From Beroe forskalii (Eukaryota; Ctenophora; Nuda; Beroida; Beroidae), in the NCBI GenBank assembly GCA_011033025.1, contig WFMF01000027.1:806001-870000 (forward strand): a stretch of DNA of 64,000 bases. The letters run 5' to 3'. The notes under the pieces were generated by a model that had not been told where the DNA came from, did no database searches, and saw only the letters and a list, made by a program, of their open reading frames with translations. Of this stretch, positions 24,547-36,295 are shown piece after piece (the first letter of the stretch is position 1; each line of letters begins with the position of its first letter). Position numbers and translations under genes: made by a program.

Positions 24547-25107
24547 ATGGATATGTCACAGTCACTGTCTCATATCTGGAAACCGTTCCTTATGAAGTCG
24601 GTTTAGAAAACTTGTTATCAACATAAAACCTGTTTTTCTTAACTCGTTTTAGCCTGCTGTACTAGAACCAGGAACTTGAGTCACGCCATGCTCACCCGGG
24701 CCTGACTGGAAGTTCAATTATCGTGCCAGACTCGGGGTATTGCAGGAAATCAAATGCGGTTCCTCAAGTCCCCAGCTTTGATCTCAGCTGCCATTATAAA
24801 GCTCAAAATAGCAAGTTAGATATTATGAAATGAGTTAGGAAAAGTATCTTTCACAACCGTGCTGTACAACCCGCTTCCTCACTGGGTGATTTTGGACTAG
24901 GAGAGTAGGAGGTGGGCAGGAAACTGATTTAAAAACCCTTAATGATTAATCACAAGGGTCATATTTATTGGAACTCAAGGCAATAGTCCGGCATTGTCCT
25001 TCTCTCATTATTCGGACCACAGTAAAAGAAAAGCATGGAAAATGTTTTTTAAGTCCTATAGTAATTGAATTTCAAGTTTTCTTTTTTTAAACTTTTTTTT
25101 TTCATTT

Positions 25108-25943
25108 TTCGATGTTAGGATGATAAAAGTTCAGGCATCCAATGAGTGGCTGCTAGCCAATTATTAGAGCTACCACTGTTGGCATCCAGTGGGGCGTCCC
25201 CGTGGATGGGTGGCGGGCCGAGAGCGATGCGCCTCACTTCCTCTCTGTTGATACGTCTCAGTCTTCGGGTCTCGACCGGAACGAAGGTGACTGTCACCTT
25301 ACCCTCAGAGTCCTTCCTTACAATCGGGCGTCTCCCTTCCCCGTGGAAGGTTAGTTCCGGGAGGATATCCTCCAGGGTGGGAGGATTCTGTGTCTCCAGT
25401 CGTGGCGCCTCTACCTCCAGGGTGGGAGGATTCTGTGTCTCCAGTCGTGGCACCTCTACCCCCAGGGTGGGAGGATTCTGTGTCTCCAGTCGTGGCGCCT
25501 CTACCTCCAGGGTGGGAGGATTCTGTGTCTCCAGTCGTGGCACCTCTACCTCCAGGGTGGGAGGATTCTGTGTCTCCAGTCGTGGCACCTCTACCTCCAG
25601 GGTGGGAGGATTCTGTGTCTCCAGTCGTGGCACCTCTACCCCCAGGGTGGGAGGATTCTGTGTCTCCAGTCGTGGCACCTCTACCTCCAGGGTGGGAGGA
25701 TTCTGTGTCTCCAGTCGTGGCACCTCTACCTCCAGGGTGGGAGGATTCTGTGTCTCCAGTCGTGGCACCTCTACCTCCAGGGTGGGAGGATTCTGTGTTT
25801 CCAGTCGTGGCACCTCTACTTCCAGGGTGGGAGGATTCTGTGTTTCCAGTCGTGGCATTTTTCGATGTTAGGATGATAAAAGTTCAGGCATCCAATGAGT
25901 GGCCGCTAGCCAATTATTCGAGCTACCACTGTTGGCATCCAGT
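25108..25943. repeat. ~80-bp direct repeats (25,108-25,186 and 25,861-25,943) flanking the 45-bp VNTR
   Basis: The phrase beginning CGATGTTAGGATGATAAAAG and ending GTTGGCATCCAGT is present on both sides of the VNTR segment with two or three differences. The VNTR relative at 36.3-37.0 kb lacks these flanks, so the 80-bp repeats mark either a local duplication or the borders of an inserted unit. Confidence 0.8.
25115..25858 (-). CDS. Hypothetical protein with ~11 copies of a 15-residue repeat
   Basis: A 247-codon minus-strand frame: about eleven repeats of PRLETQNPPTLEVEV from the 45-bp VNTR (25,372-25,858), then a non-repeated part reading ILPELTFHGEGRRPIVRKD, EGKVTVTFVPVETRRLRRIN and EEVRRIALGPPPIH, ending in sequence from the 80-bp repeat. 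The non-repeat part is also found at 36,300-36,480, where differences between the two copies fall mainly at synonymous third positions and the amino-acid changes are mostly conservative (V/I, D/N). That pattern suggests this was translated. No initiation context is convincing and no family is recognised. Confidence 0.4.
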   Translation of the reverse strand: MPRLETQNPPTLEVEVPRLETQNPPTLEVEVPRLETQNPPTLEVEVPRLETQNPPTLEVEVPRLETQNPPTLGVEVPRLETQNPPTLEVEVPRLETQNPPTLEVEVPRLETQNPPTLEVEAPRLETQNPPTLGVEVPRLETQNPPTLEVEAPRLETQNPPTLEDILPELTFHGEGRRPIVRKDSEGKVTVTFVPVETRRLRRINREEVRRIALGPPPIHGDAPLDANSGSSNNWLAATHWMPELLSS

Positions 25944-26239
25944 AATTCGAGTGACAACAAGCCACTTAACCACTTATTCGAGAGTTCTGTTGGCAGCCAA
26001 TAATTCGAGCCAGTTATTCGAGCTACCACTGTGGGTAGCAGCACCAATTGCAGTGCACCGCGACCAGGTTACTCGTGAATTCCAGGTCGTTGAAAATCAT
26101 TGTTTGTATTTCCCGAACCTCCGTGTGCAGCCTCATGAAGTCCTCTGTTCCGAACTCCGACAGTCACTTTGCATCCAGGTCCCTCAACAGCTCAGCCACC
26201 CTTTGATGCACCCTCCTTTCCCCCTCTCCGACATCGGGA
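25944..26239. other. Short intergenic segment rich in TTATTCGAGCTACCAC
   Basis: Several copies of the words CCACTGTTGGCA and AATTCGAG appear (25,920-26,030), probably decayed direct repeats. No gene. Confidence 0.4.
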
Positions 26240-26429
26240 CAGCACCTGGTAGTCTTTCCCACGGTACTATCTTGCAATACCTTTGCTCCTGCCTCTGGTC
26301 TGGTGACTTTGATGCTTGCAGGGCGGGGTGTGTTTTTCTTGGTTGAGTAATGAGTGGACATCCTTGCAGTCTGCTTTCTTGGTTCAGCTGAGGCTCGAGG
26401 CCTCATGGGCCTCTTTAGTGCTGTTGCCT
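26240..26429. repeat. Left part of unit X copy 1 (host of the foldback element)
   Basis: 26,240-26,429 is the same sequence, in the same orientation, as 34,162-34,350. In copy 2 (34,162-35,885) the text runs straight on through GCTGTTGCCTGTGAAGG; in copy 1 it is split by the 6.2-kb foldback element and resumes at 32,634. Two minus-strand frames across it (KRPMRPRASAEPRKQTAR) are basic and repeat in both copies but match nothing I know. Confidence 0.85.
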
Positions 26430-27834
26430 TAGGGTGCGCCCTTTTTTCAAAGTTTTTTAGGCACTTTGACTCGATTGTAGATCTCAGTGAGCTGATCACG
26501 AGGATATCAAGTTTTTTGAAATTGGACAATGTCTTCCTTTGCCTCTGGGCGTTTTTCTGTTTCGTGACGTCACATCACATGACCTGTCACGTGATCCGCC
26601 TGCTAGTACTTTGTGCGCGCTCAGGATTCCGCGCGCGCAATTGTAATTCTATGCGCGTTCGCGGATCTGAGTTGTCCGTGTCAATTCTGTGCTATCTATA
26701 TATGGCATTGGCAAGACTTATCTTTATTGAATAATGGAATTTTCTGAACCAATCTATGATAGACGCAGATAGCAAATAATTTTAGAATCAGCAAGTTTTG
26801 CCATTGCCATTTTCAGGCTGATAATTGCGATTACTTGGAAAATGGAAGCTTAAGTTTATACATTGAGAGCCAAGAAATACATTAGTACTATACAGGGTTA
26901 AAATTGTACATCCCAATCAGGAGTCAGGGTGCATGTGACTGCTGAGAGTCCCCAGTCAGATCACATGACAAAGCAGAGGACACTCTCCCTCAACAAATGA
27001 CCGAGCAGAACAAGGTTCTCGTGACTGATAGAGGAGGAAGCAAGCAGTATCTCTTTGACCATGAAGAAATCCAGTTAATTGTGACCTAGTTTGTTATATT
27101 TTTACGAGTAGGCCCTTTACCTAATTCCATTTCATCGTTCGGCAGTCTTGAAGATTATTCCGATCCTGAGATCCGTGAAATGTCATAAAAAGTTTTATTG
27201 GAAGTTTCAGTCATGAGTATGGAAGGAAGTCATGAACTTGAAGGGATGGCGTTCTGGCGTCGCCAGACTCCTAGGTCTGATAAAGTCGGACAAAGCGGAT
27301 TCAAAAACGACGGAATGTCGCTCGGAATCATGGGAATCGAAGTCTAATCCATAGTCAGGGATTAGACCTGTACTTTTGTTGTCCGAGATTGCAAATTCGT
27401 ACTCTTCTGATTTAGATGATTGGAAACGGCCAAGATAACGGTATGAAAGTTCCTCAGGATTGTGAACCGTCGCTCAAATCAGGACACCATGAAATTTTCT
27501 GATATAAATCTACTAATCCACAATAGACGCAGATAACAGATGATTTTAGAATCAGCAGGTCTTGCCAGTGCCATTTTCAAGCTGATAATTGCGATTACTT
27601 GGAAAATGGAAGCTTAAGTTTATACATTGAGAGCCAAGAAATACATTAGTACTATACAAGGTTAAAATTGTACATCCCAATCAGGAGTCGAGTGTCCCCA
27701 GTCAGATCACATGACAAAGCAAGGGACACTCTCCCTCGACCAATGATCGAGCAGAACAAGGTTCACGTGACTGATAGAGAAGGAGGAGGAGGAGGAGGAA
27801 GCAAGCAGTATCTCTTTGACCATGAAAAGATCAC

Positions 27835-30800
27835 GGAACCGACATTTCATCTCGCGACACTTCATCTCACGACATTTCATCTCCGACACTTCTTCTCAAA
27901 GTACGAAATTTCATCTCGTACTGTTTATCGATTGTATCTTAAAGTACGACGTTTGATCTCCAGGGTGCGACGTTCCATCTCAAAGGGTACGACACTTCAT
28001 CTCTGGGCATGACACCTTTCAGTGTACGACCCTTTATTTCAGACCGCGACATTTCATCGCTTGGTACAACACTTCATCTCAGGGTAGGAAACTTGATCTC
28101 AGGGTACGACACTTCATCTCAGTGTACGACCCTTCATCTCAGACTGTGACATTTCATCTCTAGGAACGACACTTCATCTCAGACTGCGACACTTCATCTT
28201 TTGGAACGACACTTAAATTTAGGGTTCTCTGATTTCATCTCAGACCATGAAACTTCATCTCAGATCATTTTTCTGGTACGACACTTCATCTCAAGGAACT
28301 ACACTTCATCCAGGGTACGACACTTCATCCCAAGGAAGGACACTTTATATCTGGGTACAACACATCATCTCGGGGTACGACACTTCATCTCAGATTGTGA
28401 CAATTCATCTCAGATTGCGACACTTCATCTCTGGGAACGACACTTAATCTCAGGGTACGAAACTTCTTCCCGGGGAACGACACTTCATCTCAGACTGCGG
28501 CATTTCATCGCGGTCCTGTTCCGACAGGATGGCAATGGGGAGGAACGGGACTCCCGTCCCATCCGGGCGCTTGGGAGCTCGGAGGCGCTTGTCTTGGCCA
28601 GTAGCTTCCTCTCCTGGGCGCTATACAGGGTTAAAATTGTACATCCCAATCAGGAGTCAGGGTGCATGTGACTGCTGAGAGTCCCCAGTCAGATCACATG
28701 ACAAAGCAGAGGACACTCTCCCTCAACAAATGACCGAGCAGAACAAGGTTCTCGTGACTGATAGGAGGAAGCAAGCAGTATCTCTTTGACCATGAAGAAA
28801 TCCAGTCTAAGTTTGTTATATTTTAACTAGTTTCTTATGCGACTATTTCATCTTTTGAAGCTTATAATTCCATTTCAAACGTTAAAAGTCTTCATTTATT
28901 GTTTTGTTCTTTTTTAATCATGAATGGAAGTATCAGTCACGAAACTTCATCTGGGATTATTTCTGGCGTCGCCAGACTCCCTAGGTCTGATAAAGTCGGA
29001 CAAAGCGGATTCAAAACGACGGAATGTCGCTCGGAATCATGGGAATCGAAGTCTAATCCCATAGTCAGGGATTAGACCTGTACTTTTGTTGTCCGAGATT
29101 GCAAATTCGTACTCTTCTGATTTAGATGATTGGGAAACGGCCAAGATAACGGTATGAAAGTTCCTCAGGATTGTGAACCGTCGCTCAAATCAGGACACCA
29201 TGAAATTTTCTGATATAAATCTACTAATCCACAATAGACGCAGATAACAGATGATTTTAGAATCAGCAGGTCTTGCCAGTGCCATTTTCAAGCTGATAAT
29301 TGCGATTACTTGGAAAATGGAAGCTTAAGTTTATACATTGAGAGCCAAGAAATACATTAGTACTATACAAGGTTAAAATTGTACATCCCAATCAGGAGTC
29401 GAGTGTCCCCAGTCAGATCACATGACAAAGCAAGGGACACTCTCCCTCAACCAATGATCGAGCAGAACAAGGTTCACGTGACTGATAGAGAAGGAGGAGG
29501 AGGAGGAGGAGGAAGCAAGCAGTATCTCTTTGACCATGAAAAGATCACGGAACCGACATTTCATCTCGCGACACTTCATCTCACGACATTTCATCTCCGA
29601 CACTTCTTCTCAAAGTACGAAATTTCATCTCGTACTGTTTATCGATTGTATCTTAAAGTACGACGTTTGATCTCAGGGTGCGACGTTCCATCACAAAGGG
29701 TACGACACTTCATCTCTAGGCATGACACGAGAGTGTACGACCCTTTATTTCAGAAAGATGACATTTCATCTCCAGTACAACACTTCATCTCAGGGTAGGA
29801 AACTTGATCTCAGGGTACGACACTTCATCTCAGTGTACGACCCTTCATCTCAGACTGTGACATTTCATCTCTAGGAACGACACTTCATCTCAGACTGCGA
29901 CACTTCATCTTTGGAACGACACTCAAATTTAGGGTTCGATACTTCATCTCAGGGTACGACACACTTCATCTCAGACACGACATTTCAGAGAAGGTACGAC
30001 ACTTCATCTCAAAGAACTGCGACACTTCATCTTTTGATGAAGACACTTCATCTCAAGATGACACTTTTATCTGGGTACGACACATCATCTCAGGGTACGA
30101 CACTTCATCTCAGACTGACACTTCATGAAGTTACGACATTCAGAGATGACTTCATCTCTGGGAATGACATTTCTTAATCTCAGGTACGAAACTTCTTCCG
30201 GGAACGACACTTCATCTCAGACTGCGGCATTTCATCGCGGTCCTGTTCCGACAGGATGGCAATGGGGAGGAACAGGACTTGAGATCCCATCTCGGGCGCT
30301 TGGGAGCTCGGAGGCGCTTGTCTTGGCCAGTAGCTTCCTCTCCTGGGCGCCGCCTGGGCCCTCCCTGGCCCCTCCCCCTTCTAGTAGTAGCGGCATTTCA
30401 TCTCAGACTGGGACGTTTCATCTCTAGGTACGACACTTCATCTCAGACTGCAACACTTCATCTCTGGGAAGTGTCGTACCCTGAGATGAAGTGTCGCAGT
30501 CAAAGATGAAGTATCGTACCCGCCAGAGAGAGTGTCGCAGTCTGACATGAAGTGCTGTACCCTGAAATGAATTGTCGTACCCAGAGATGAAGTTTCGTTC
30601 CCAGAGATGAAGTTTCGCAGAAGTGTCGCAATCAGAGATGAAAGTGTCGAGATGAGATGAAATGAGATGTCGTACGTCTGAGATGAAGTGTCGTACCCAG
30701 AGATGAGATGTCGTACCTTGAGATGAAATGTCGTAACCAGAGATGAAGTGTCGCAGTCTGAGATGAAGAATCGTGACGAGATATGAAGTGTCGTACCGAG

Positions 30801-31230
30801 AGATAAAATGTCGCAGTCTTAGATGAAGTGTCGTTCCACTTCCATGAGATGAAGTGTCGTACCCTGACTTGAAGTGTCGTACCCTGAGATGAAGCGTCGT
30901 ATCCTGAGATGAAGTGTCTTACATTGAGATGAAGTGTCGCAGTCTGAGATGAAGTGCCTTATCCAGAGATGAAATGTCGTAGTCTGAGACGAAGTGTCGT
31001 ACCCTGACATGAATTTTCGTGCACTGAGATCATGTTTCCTAACCTGATAAAAGGTGTCATCCCCAGAGATGATGTGTCGTAGCCTTGGAGATGAAACCAC
31101 GCGATCTCGAGATCAAATGTCGTACTTTACAGTACAATCGATAAACAGTACGAGATGAAATTTCGTATACTTTGAGAAGAAGTGTCGGAGATGAAATGTC
31201 GTGAGATGAAGTGTCGCGAGATGAAATGTC
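27835..31230. repeat. Two-way satellite, ~20-bp unit GTACGACACTTCATCTCAGG
   Basis: Forward arrays are at 27,835-28,515 and 29,545-30,470, and the reverse array is at 30,476-31,230. Units vary between CGACACTTCATCTC and CGACATTTCATCTC with spacers such as AGGGTA, AGACTG and TGGGAA. The switch of strand near 30,475 is the physical centre of the foldback element. A (GAG)n run sits beside each array (27,780, 29,487, 31,262). Open frames here (27,668-30,509, 30,819-31,391) are repeat-derived. Confidence 0.9.
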
Positions 31231-31691
31231 GGTTCCGTGATCTTTTCAAAGAGATACTGCTTGCTTCCTCCTCCTCCTTCTCTATCAGTCACGTGAACCT
31301 TGTTCTGCTCGATCATTGGTTGAGGGAGAGTGTCCCTTGCTTTGTCATGTGATCTGACTGGGGACACTTGACTCCTGATTGGGATGTACAATTTTAACCC
31401 TGTATAGTACTAATGTATTTCTTGGCTCTCAATGTATAAACTTAAGCTTCCATTTTCCAAGTTATACGCAATTATCAGCCTGATAAAGGCAATGGCAAAA
31501 CTTGCTGATTCTAAAATCATCAATTAACTGCGTCTATCATAGATTAGTAGATTGGTATCAGAAAATTTCATGGTGCCCAGATTTTGAGCGACGGTTCACA
31601 ATCCTGAGGAACTTTCATACCGTTATCTTGGCCGTTTCCCAATCATCTAAATCAGAAGAGTACGAATTCGCGATCTCGGACAACAGAAGTA

Positions 31692-31720
31692 CAGGTCTAA
31701 TCCCTGACTATGGGATTAGA
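31692..31720. repeat. 29-bp hairpin GGTCTAATCCC/GGGATTAGACC
   Basis: An 11-bp perfect stem with loop TGACTAT. Slightly damaged versions are at 27,342-27,370 and 29,050-29,080 inside the same foldback element. Confidence 0.7.
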
Positions 31721-32633
31721 CCTTGATTCCCATGATTCCGAGCGACATTCCGTCGTTTTGAATCCGCTTTGTACGAATTCATCAGACCCAGGAGGTCTGG
31801 CAACGCAAGACATAATCCCGTCATGACTGATACTTCCATACTCATGATTAAAAAAGAACAAAACAATAAAACGGATTTTTAGTGTTTCACATTTCACAGA
31901 TCTCGGGATCGGAATAAGCTTCAAGACTGCCGAACGATGAAATAGAATTAGGTAGAGGGCCTACTCGTTAAAATATAACAAACTAGGTCACTGTTAACTG
32001 GATTTCTTCATGGTCAAAGAGATACTGCTTGCTTCCTCCTCCTCCTCTATCAGTCACGAGAACCTTGTTCTGCTCGATCATTGGTTGAGGGAGAGTGTCC
32101 TCTGCTTTGTCATGTGATCTGACTGGGGACACTCAGCAGTCACATGCACCCTGACTCCTGATTGGGATGTACAATTTTAACCCTGTATAGTACTAATGTA
32201 TTTCTTGGCTTTCAATGTATAAACTTAAGCTTCCATTTTCCAAGTAATCGCAATTATCAGCCTGAAAATGGCAATGGCAAAACTTGCTGATTCTGAAATT
32301 ATTTGCTATCTGCGTCTATCATAGATTGGTTCAGAAAATTCCATTATTCAATAAAGATAAGTCTTGCCAATGCCATGGATAGCACAGAATTGACACGGAC
32401 AACTCAGATCCGCGAATTACAATTGCGCGCGCGGAATCCTGAGCGCGCACAAAGTACTAGCAGGCGGATCACGTGACAGGTCACGTGATGTGACGTCACG
32501 AAACAGAAAAACGCCCAGAGGCAAAGGAAGACATTGTCCAATTTCAAAAAACTTGATATCCTCGTGATCAGCTCACTGAGATCTACAATCGAGTCAAAGT
32601 GCCTAAAAAACTTTGAAAAAAGGGCGCACCCTA

Positions 32634-34161
32634 CTGTTGCCTGTGAAGGCCTCCATGTATCACGAGGTGCTACAGTTGATTGAGGTGAAGAGCGAGCTAA
32701 CTCACTGGGTTGGGACATATACCGACATTTTCCTTTTTCTTGCCAATTTCAATGTCTCCTTCCGATTCGCTCTTACTTTCCCTATTCGGATTCTGAAATT
32801 TGGATTTTGAAACTAAATGTTGTCCTTGGAATTTGTAGGTAGTCCTTTCTTCTTCGCTTTGGCAAGATGTTAGGCTGTATCATATTATGAAATTAGCTCA
32901 GCCTTCATTGGCAATTCGAGGACTCACTCCAACTATTTTAGGCTTTCACCACGTAGTACTTTATTACTTCAGGGAGCAAACGTTTGTTTCTCATCGGATA
33001 ATTTATTAAAGCATAAAATATAAATACATGGGATGGTAAATCTCCGAACCTACAATGGACTGCAGTAGCTTGCTCCCCAGGCCTAGCAATCTCTATATGG
33101 CATGCGTCTATTGCACCAATAGCACCTGATAAGGGTGTCAAGGAACGGAGAAGGTTTTTAAGGCTGAATTCCTCAAGAACTTTTCAGAATAAAACTGTAA
33201 GGCTTTTCAATGAAATTTTATCATTTCTACGGTATACAAATTATCATAATATTGTATTGCCAGCTCTTTATGATCATTTTATAGCATCTATAACAGTAGC
33301 TTGCAATCCTGCATGTTGAGGCTCGCCCACCCCTTTCTGTTAACATATTCGTTTCCTTGCAGTCTTACACTCTGGGCTTAGCAATCTCAATGTCAAGCTT
33401 CTGATGAAGGCTGGTGTAAGAAGTCAAATACCTGTGATGTAGGTAAAACTTAGGCCCTTATTGACAGAATTATACAGCAAAATCTGACAATATTTTAGAC
33501 TTTCAGTAATTAATAAACTCAAAAGTCGTGGTGAATGGTGATAGATGACGCTGTTTCTGTCTTACAGTTACTTTTACATGTTTTTAAGATATTAACTTCA
33601 TTTTCATTAATTTAATTTTGCTTTGCTGTGAACTTGATAAAATCCTGCTCAACTGCAAGTAAATGCTTACTACTTTAATGTACTTTTGTATTCGTCGATT
33701 CCTGAGAAAATGAAATTGAATACCAATGCCAATGCCAAATGTGACTTCTACACTACGTTTTTGTTTATGAGCGTTGGTATCGAAATTCAACACATACCTA
33801 ACACCTTTACCTAACACGATGTTGTCTTGATCGATTATCTGTAAACTTTCAGAACTATGCTAAGCCCTTTAATCGGATCCTTAAAAAACTCCTCTGAATC
33901 TCACCTTATTTCGTGCGTCCCCTCTCGTGATTCCCTGAAAAGACCTACTACCTGATCTTATCTGAAATATGTCCGCATCTTCTCTGCTTTTCTCCTCTGT
34001 CTGTCCTAGCAATCCCGCCCGGTTAAGTGACCGGCTAGCCTCCCCTTCATTCAAGAGGGCCATGTTGCTAGAGTCGCATTTCCCGTCTTTGGTAAATTGA
34101 TTATTGAGCGATCTGTTGAGGCCAGTATCGCGCCAGTATCAGGCCTACCTCACGCCGTTAT
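32634..34161. repeat. Right part of unit X copy 1
   Basis: The ~1.5-kb continuation of unit X after the foldback element. It matches 34,342-35,885 in the same orientation with small indels. It contains the Harbinger relic and ends with the phrase GCCAGTATCAGGCCTACC of the decamer foldback family. The 77-codon frame at 33,584-33,817 is identical in both copies (35,302-35,535), but this 3' half is nearly identical at DNA level too, so it is not evidence of coding. Confidence 0.8.
32938..33420 (-). pseudogene. PIF/Harbinger DDE transposase relic, copy 1
   Basis: Minus-strand text reads NEYVNRKGWASLNMQ (33,357-33,301), the hallmark VNRKG..S.N.Q block of Harbinger transposases, preceded by IEIAKP (about 33,395). 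Further downstream comes GAIGAIDACHIEIARPGEQA (33,125-33,060), which corresponds to the GAID.(T/C)HI.I block around the first catalytic Asp. In an intact gene GAID precedes VNRKG closely. Here a second IEIA-P block lies after it, so the relic is scrambled or partly duplicated, and it contains stops and shifts. The remaining transposase and the companion Myb-like protein are missing. Confidence 0.6.
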
Positions 34162-35885
34162 CGCGCCTGGTAGTCTTTCCCACGGTACTATCTTGCAATA
34201 CCTTTGCTCCTGCCTCTGGTCTGGTGACTTTGATGCTTGCAGGGCGGGGGGTGTTTTTCTTGGTTGAGTAATGAGTGGACATCCTTGCAGTCTGCTTTCT
34301 TGGTTCAGCTGAGGCTCGAGGCCTCATGGGCCTCTTTAGTGCTGTTGCCTGTGAAGGCCTCCATGTATCACGAGGTGCTACAGTTGAGTGAGGTGAAGAG
34401 CGAGCTAACTCACTGGGTTGGGACATATACCGACATTTTCCTTTTTCTTGCCAATTTCAATGTCTCCTTCCGTTTCTCCCCCACAACATTCGCTCTTACT
34501 TTCCCTATTCGGATTCTGAAATTGGGATTTTGAAACTAAATGTTGTCCATGGAATTTAGTCCTTTCTTCTTCACTTTGGCAAGATGTTAGGCTGTATCAT
34601 ATTATGAAATTAGCTCAGCCTTCATTGGCAATTCGAGGACTCACTCCAACTATTTTAGGCTTTCACCACCTAGCACTTTATTACTTCAGGGAGCTAATGC
34701 TTGTCTTTTTCAGCTCATCAGATAATTTATTAAACCATAAAATATAAATACATGGGATGGTTCATCTCTGAACATAGAATGGACTGCTGCAGCTTGCTCC
34801 CCAGGCCTAAGAATCTCTATGTGGCATGCGTCTATTGCATCAATAGCACCTGATCAAGGGTGTCAGGAAACGGAGGAGGTTTTGAAGGCTGAATTCCTCA
34901 AGAACTTTTTCAGAATAAAACTGTATATTTTCAATGAAATTTTATCATTTCTACGGTATACAAATTATCATAATATTGTATTGCCAGCTGCCTATGATCA
35001 TTTATAGCATCTATAACAGTAGCTTGCAATCCTGCATGTTGAGGCTCGCCCACCCCTTTCTGTTAACATATTCGTTTCCTTGCAGTCTTACACTCTGGCT
35101 TATCTCAATGTAAAGCTTCTGATGAAGGCTGGTGTAAGAAGTCAAATACCTGTGATGTAGGTAAAACTTAGGCCCTTATTGACAGAATTATACAGCAAAA
35201 TCTGACAATATTTTAGACTTTCAGTAATTAATAAACTAATAAGTCGTGGTGAATGGTGATAGATGACGCTGTTTCTGTCTTACAGTTACTTTTACATGTT
35301 TTTAAGATATTAACTTCATTTTCATTAATTTAATTTTGCTTTGCTGTGAACTTGATAAAATCCTGCTCAACTGCAAGTAAATGCTTACTACTTTAATGTA
35401 CTTTTGTATTCGTCGATTCCTGAGAAAATGAAATTGAATACCAATGCCAATGCCAAATGTGACTTCTACACTACGTTTTTGTTTATGAGCGTTGGTATCG
35501 AAATTCAACACATACCTAACACCTTTACCTAACACGATGTTGTCTTGATCGATTATCTGTAAACTTTCAGAACTATGCTAAGCCCTTTAATCGGATCCTT
35601 AAAAAACTCCTCTGAATCTCACCTTATTTCGTGCGTCCCCTCTCGTGATTCCCTGAAAAGACCTACTACCTGATCTTATCTGAAATATGTCCGCATCTTC
35701 TCTGCTTTTCTCCTCTGTCTGTCCTAGCAATCCCGCCCGGTTAAGTGACCGGCTAGCCTCCCCTTCATTCAAGAGGGCCATGTTGCTAGAGTCGCATTTC
35801 ACACCTTTTGGTAAATTGATTATTGAGCGATCTGTTGAGGCCAGTATCGCGCCAGTATCAGGCCTACCTCACGCCGTTATCGCGC
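34162..35885. repeat. Unit X copy 2, uninterrupted
   Basis: A direct tandem duplicate of copy 1 without the foldback insertion. The joint between copies is at CGTTATCGCGCC, then TGGTAGTCTTTCCC. It preserves the empty target of the 6.2-kb foldback element (34,342-34,350). Confidence 0.85.
34695..35110 (-). pseudogene. PIF/Harbinger DDE transposase relic, copy 2
   Basis: The same blocks as copy 1: VNRKGWASLNMQ near 35,085-35,040, and GAIDAIDACHIEILRPGEQA near 34,855-34,797, followed by PSHVFIFYGLINY. Small indels relative to copy 1. Broken by stops. It duplicated together with unit X. Confidence 0.55.
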
Positions 35886-36015
35886 CATTATCACGCCAGT
35901 AGCGCGCCAGGAGCACGCCAGTATCACGCCAGTAGCACGCAAGTAGCACGCGCATCACGCCAGTAACACGCGTCGACACTGGTCTTGCCAGGACGCCAGT
36001 AGTACGCCAGTATCA
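35810..36015. repeat. Array of ~10-bp units CACGCCAGTA / CGCGCCAGTA
   Basis: Starts with GGTAAATTGATTATTGAGCG and continues as CGCCAGTA-type decamers with variants. It is a one-armed relative of the decamer foldback element at 43,536-44,066; unit X copy 1 ends in a shorter piece of it (34,090-34,161). Confidence 0.75.
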
Positions 36016-36295
36016 TATACTGGCGGGTTACAACGTCCTGGCTACAAAGGGGGGTATTCAAGCCATATTTTTTGGAAAACACGTTTCTGAGATAATGGTT
36101 GACCCAAAAGGTATACCCCATGGTCCAACTTTTTGGCTGGGTTTGGTACCCCTAGACCCACTGGCGCCACCGTGGCCAAAAGTGCGCCCAAAATGAGCGC
36201 ATTTTTTTCAAAAGCGACTTGGACGGAATCTGAGGTGTGCAATCGATAGATAATGGTCCCCTGAGTTACCATTAAAAAAATTTAAAGTCGTCGTG
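36016..36295. other. Short unannotated stretch
   Basis: I see no gene or clear repeat. A 76-codon minus-strand frame (36,042-36,272) has no recognisable feature. Confidence 0.3.

Larger units (their letters stand above)
26430..32633. mobile_element. 6.2-kb foldback element with 9-bp target duplication (MULE-like)
   Basis: It begins TAGGGTGCGCCC and ends with the exact complement, and is flanked by CTGTTGCCT on both sides (26,421-26,429 and 32,634-32,642). The empty target, one CTGTTGCCT, is preserved in the duplicated host unit at 34,342-34,350. The outer ~1 kb on each side is unique sequence in inverted orientation. The inner part is a 20-bp satellite reading CGACACTTCATCTC, forward before about 30,475 and reverse after it, so the whole element can fold on itself. 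Inside the left half, a ~1.71-kb segment is duplicated directly (27,500-28,620 and 29,210-30,350). No transposase. Nine-base duplications and long inverted repeats fit Mutator-like elements; that label is inference. Confidence 0.85.

Noticed and set aside
30400-30550. Simple fold-back chimeric read as the cause of the whole palindrome
   Set aside because: A fold-back read would give nearly identical arms centred at 30.5 kb; here the arms differ by many insertions with target duplications and 20,950-26,429 does not match 32,643-41,380.
27668-31391. Several plus- and minus-strand ORFs of 60-156 codons in the foldback element
   Set aside because: All lie in the 20-bp satellite or in duplicated flanks, and the same peptides recur because the DNA recurs.
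33584-33817. 77-codon ORF conserved at 35,302-35,535
   Set aside because: The two copies of unit X are almost identical at DNA level there, so conservation carries no coding information.
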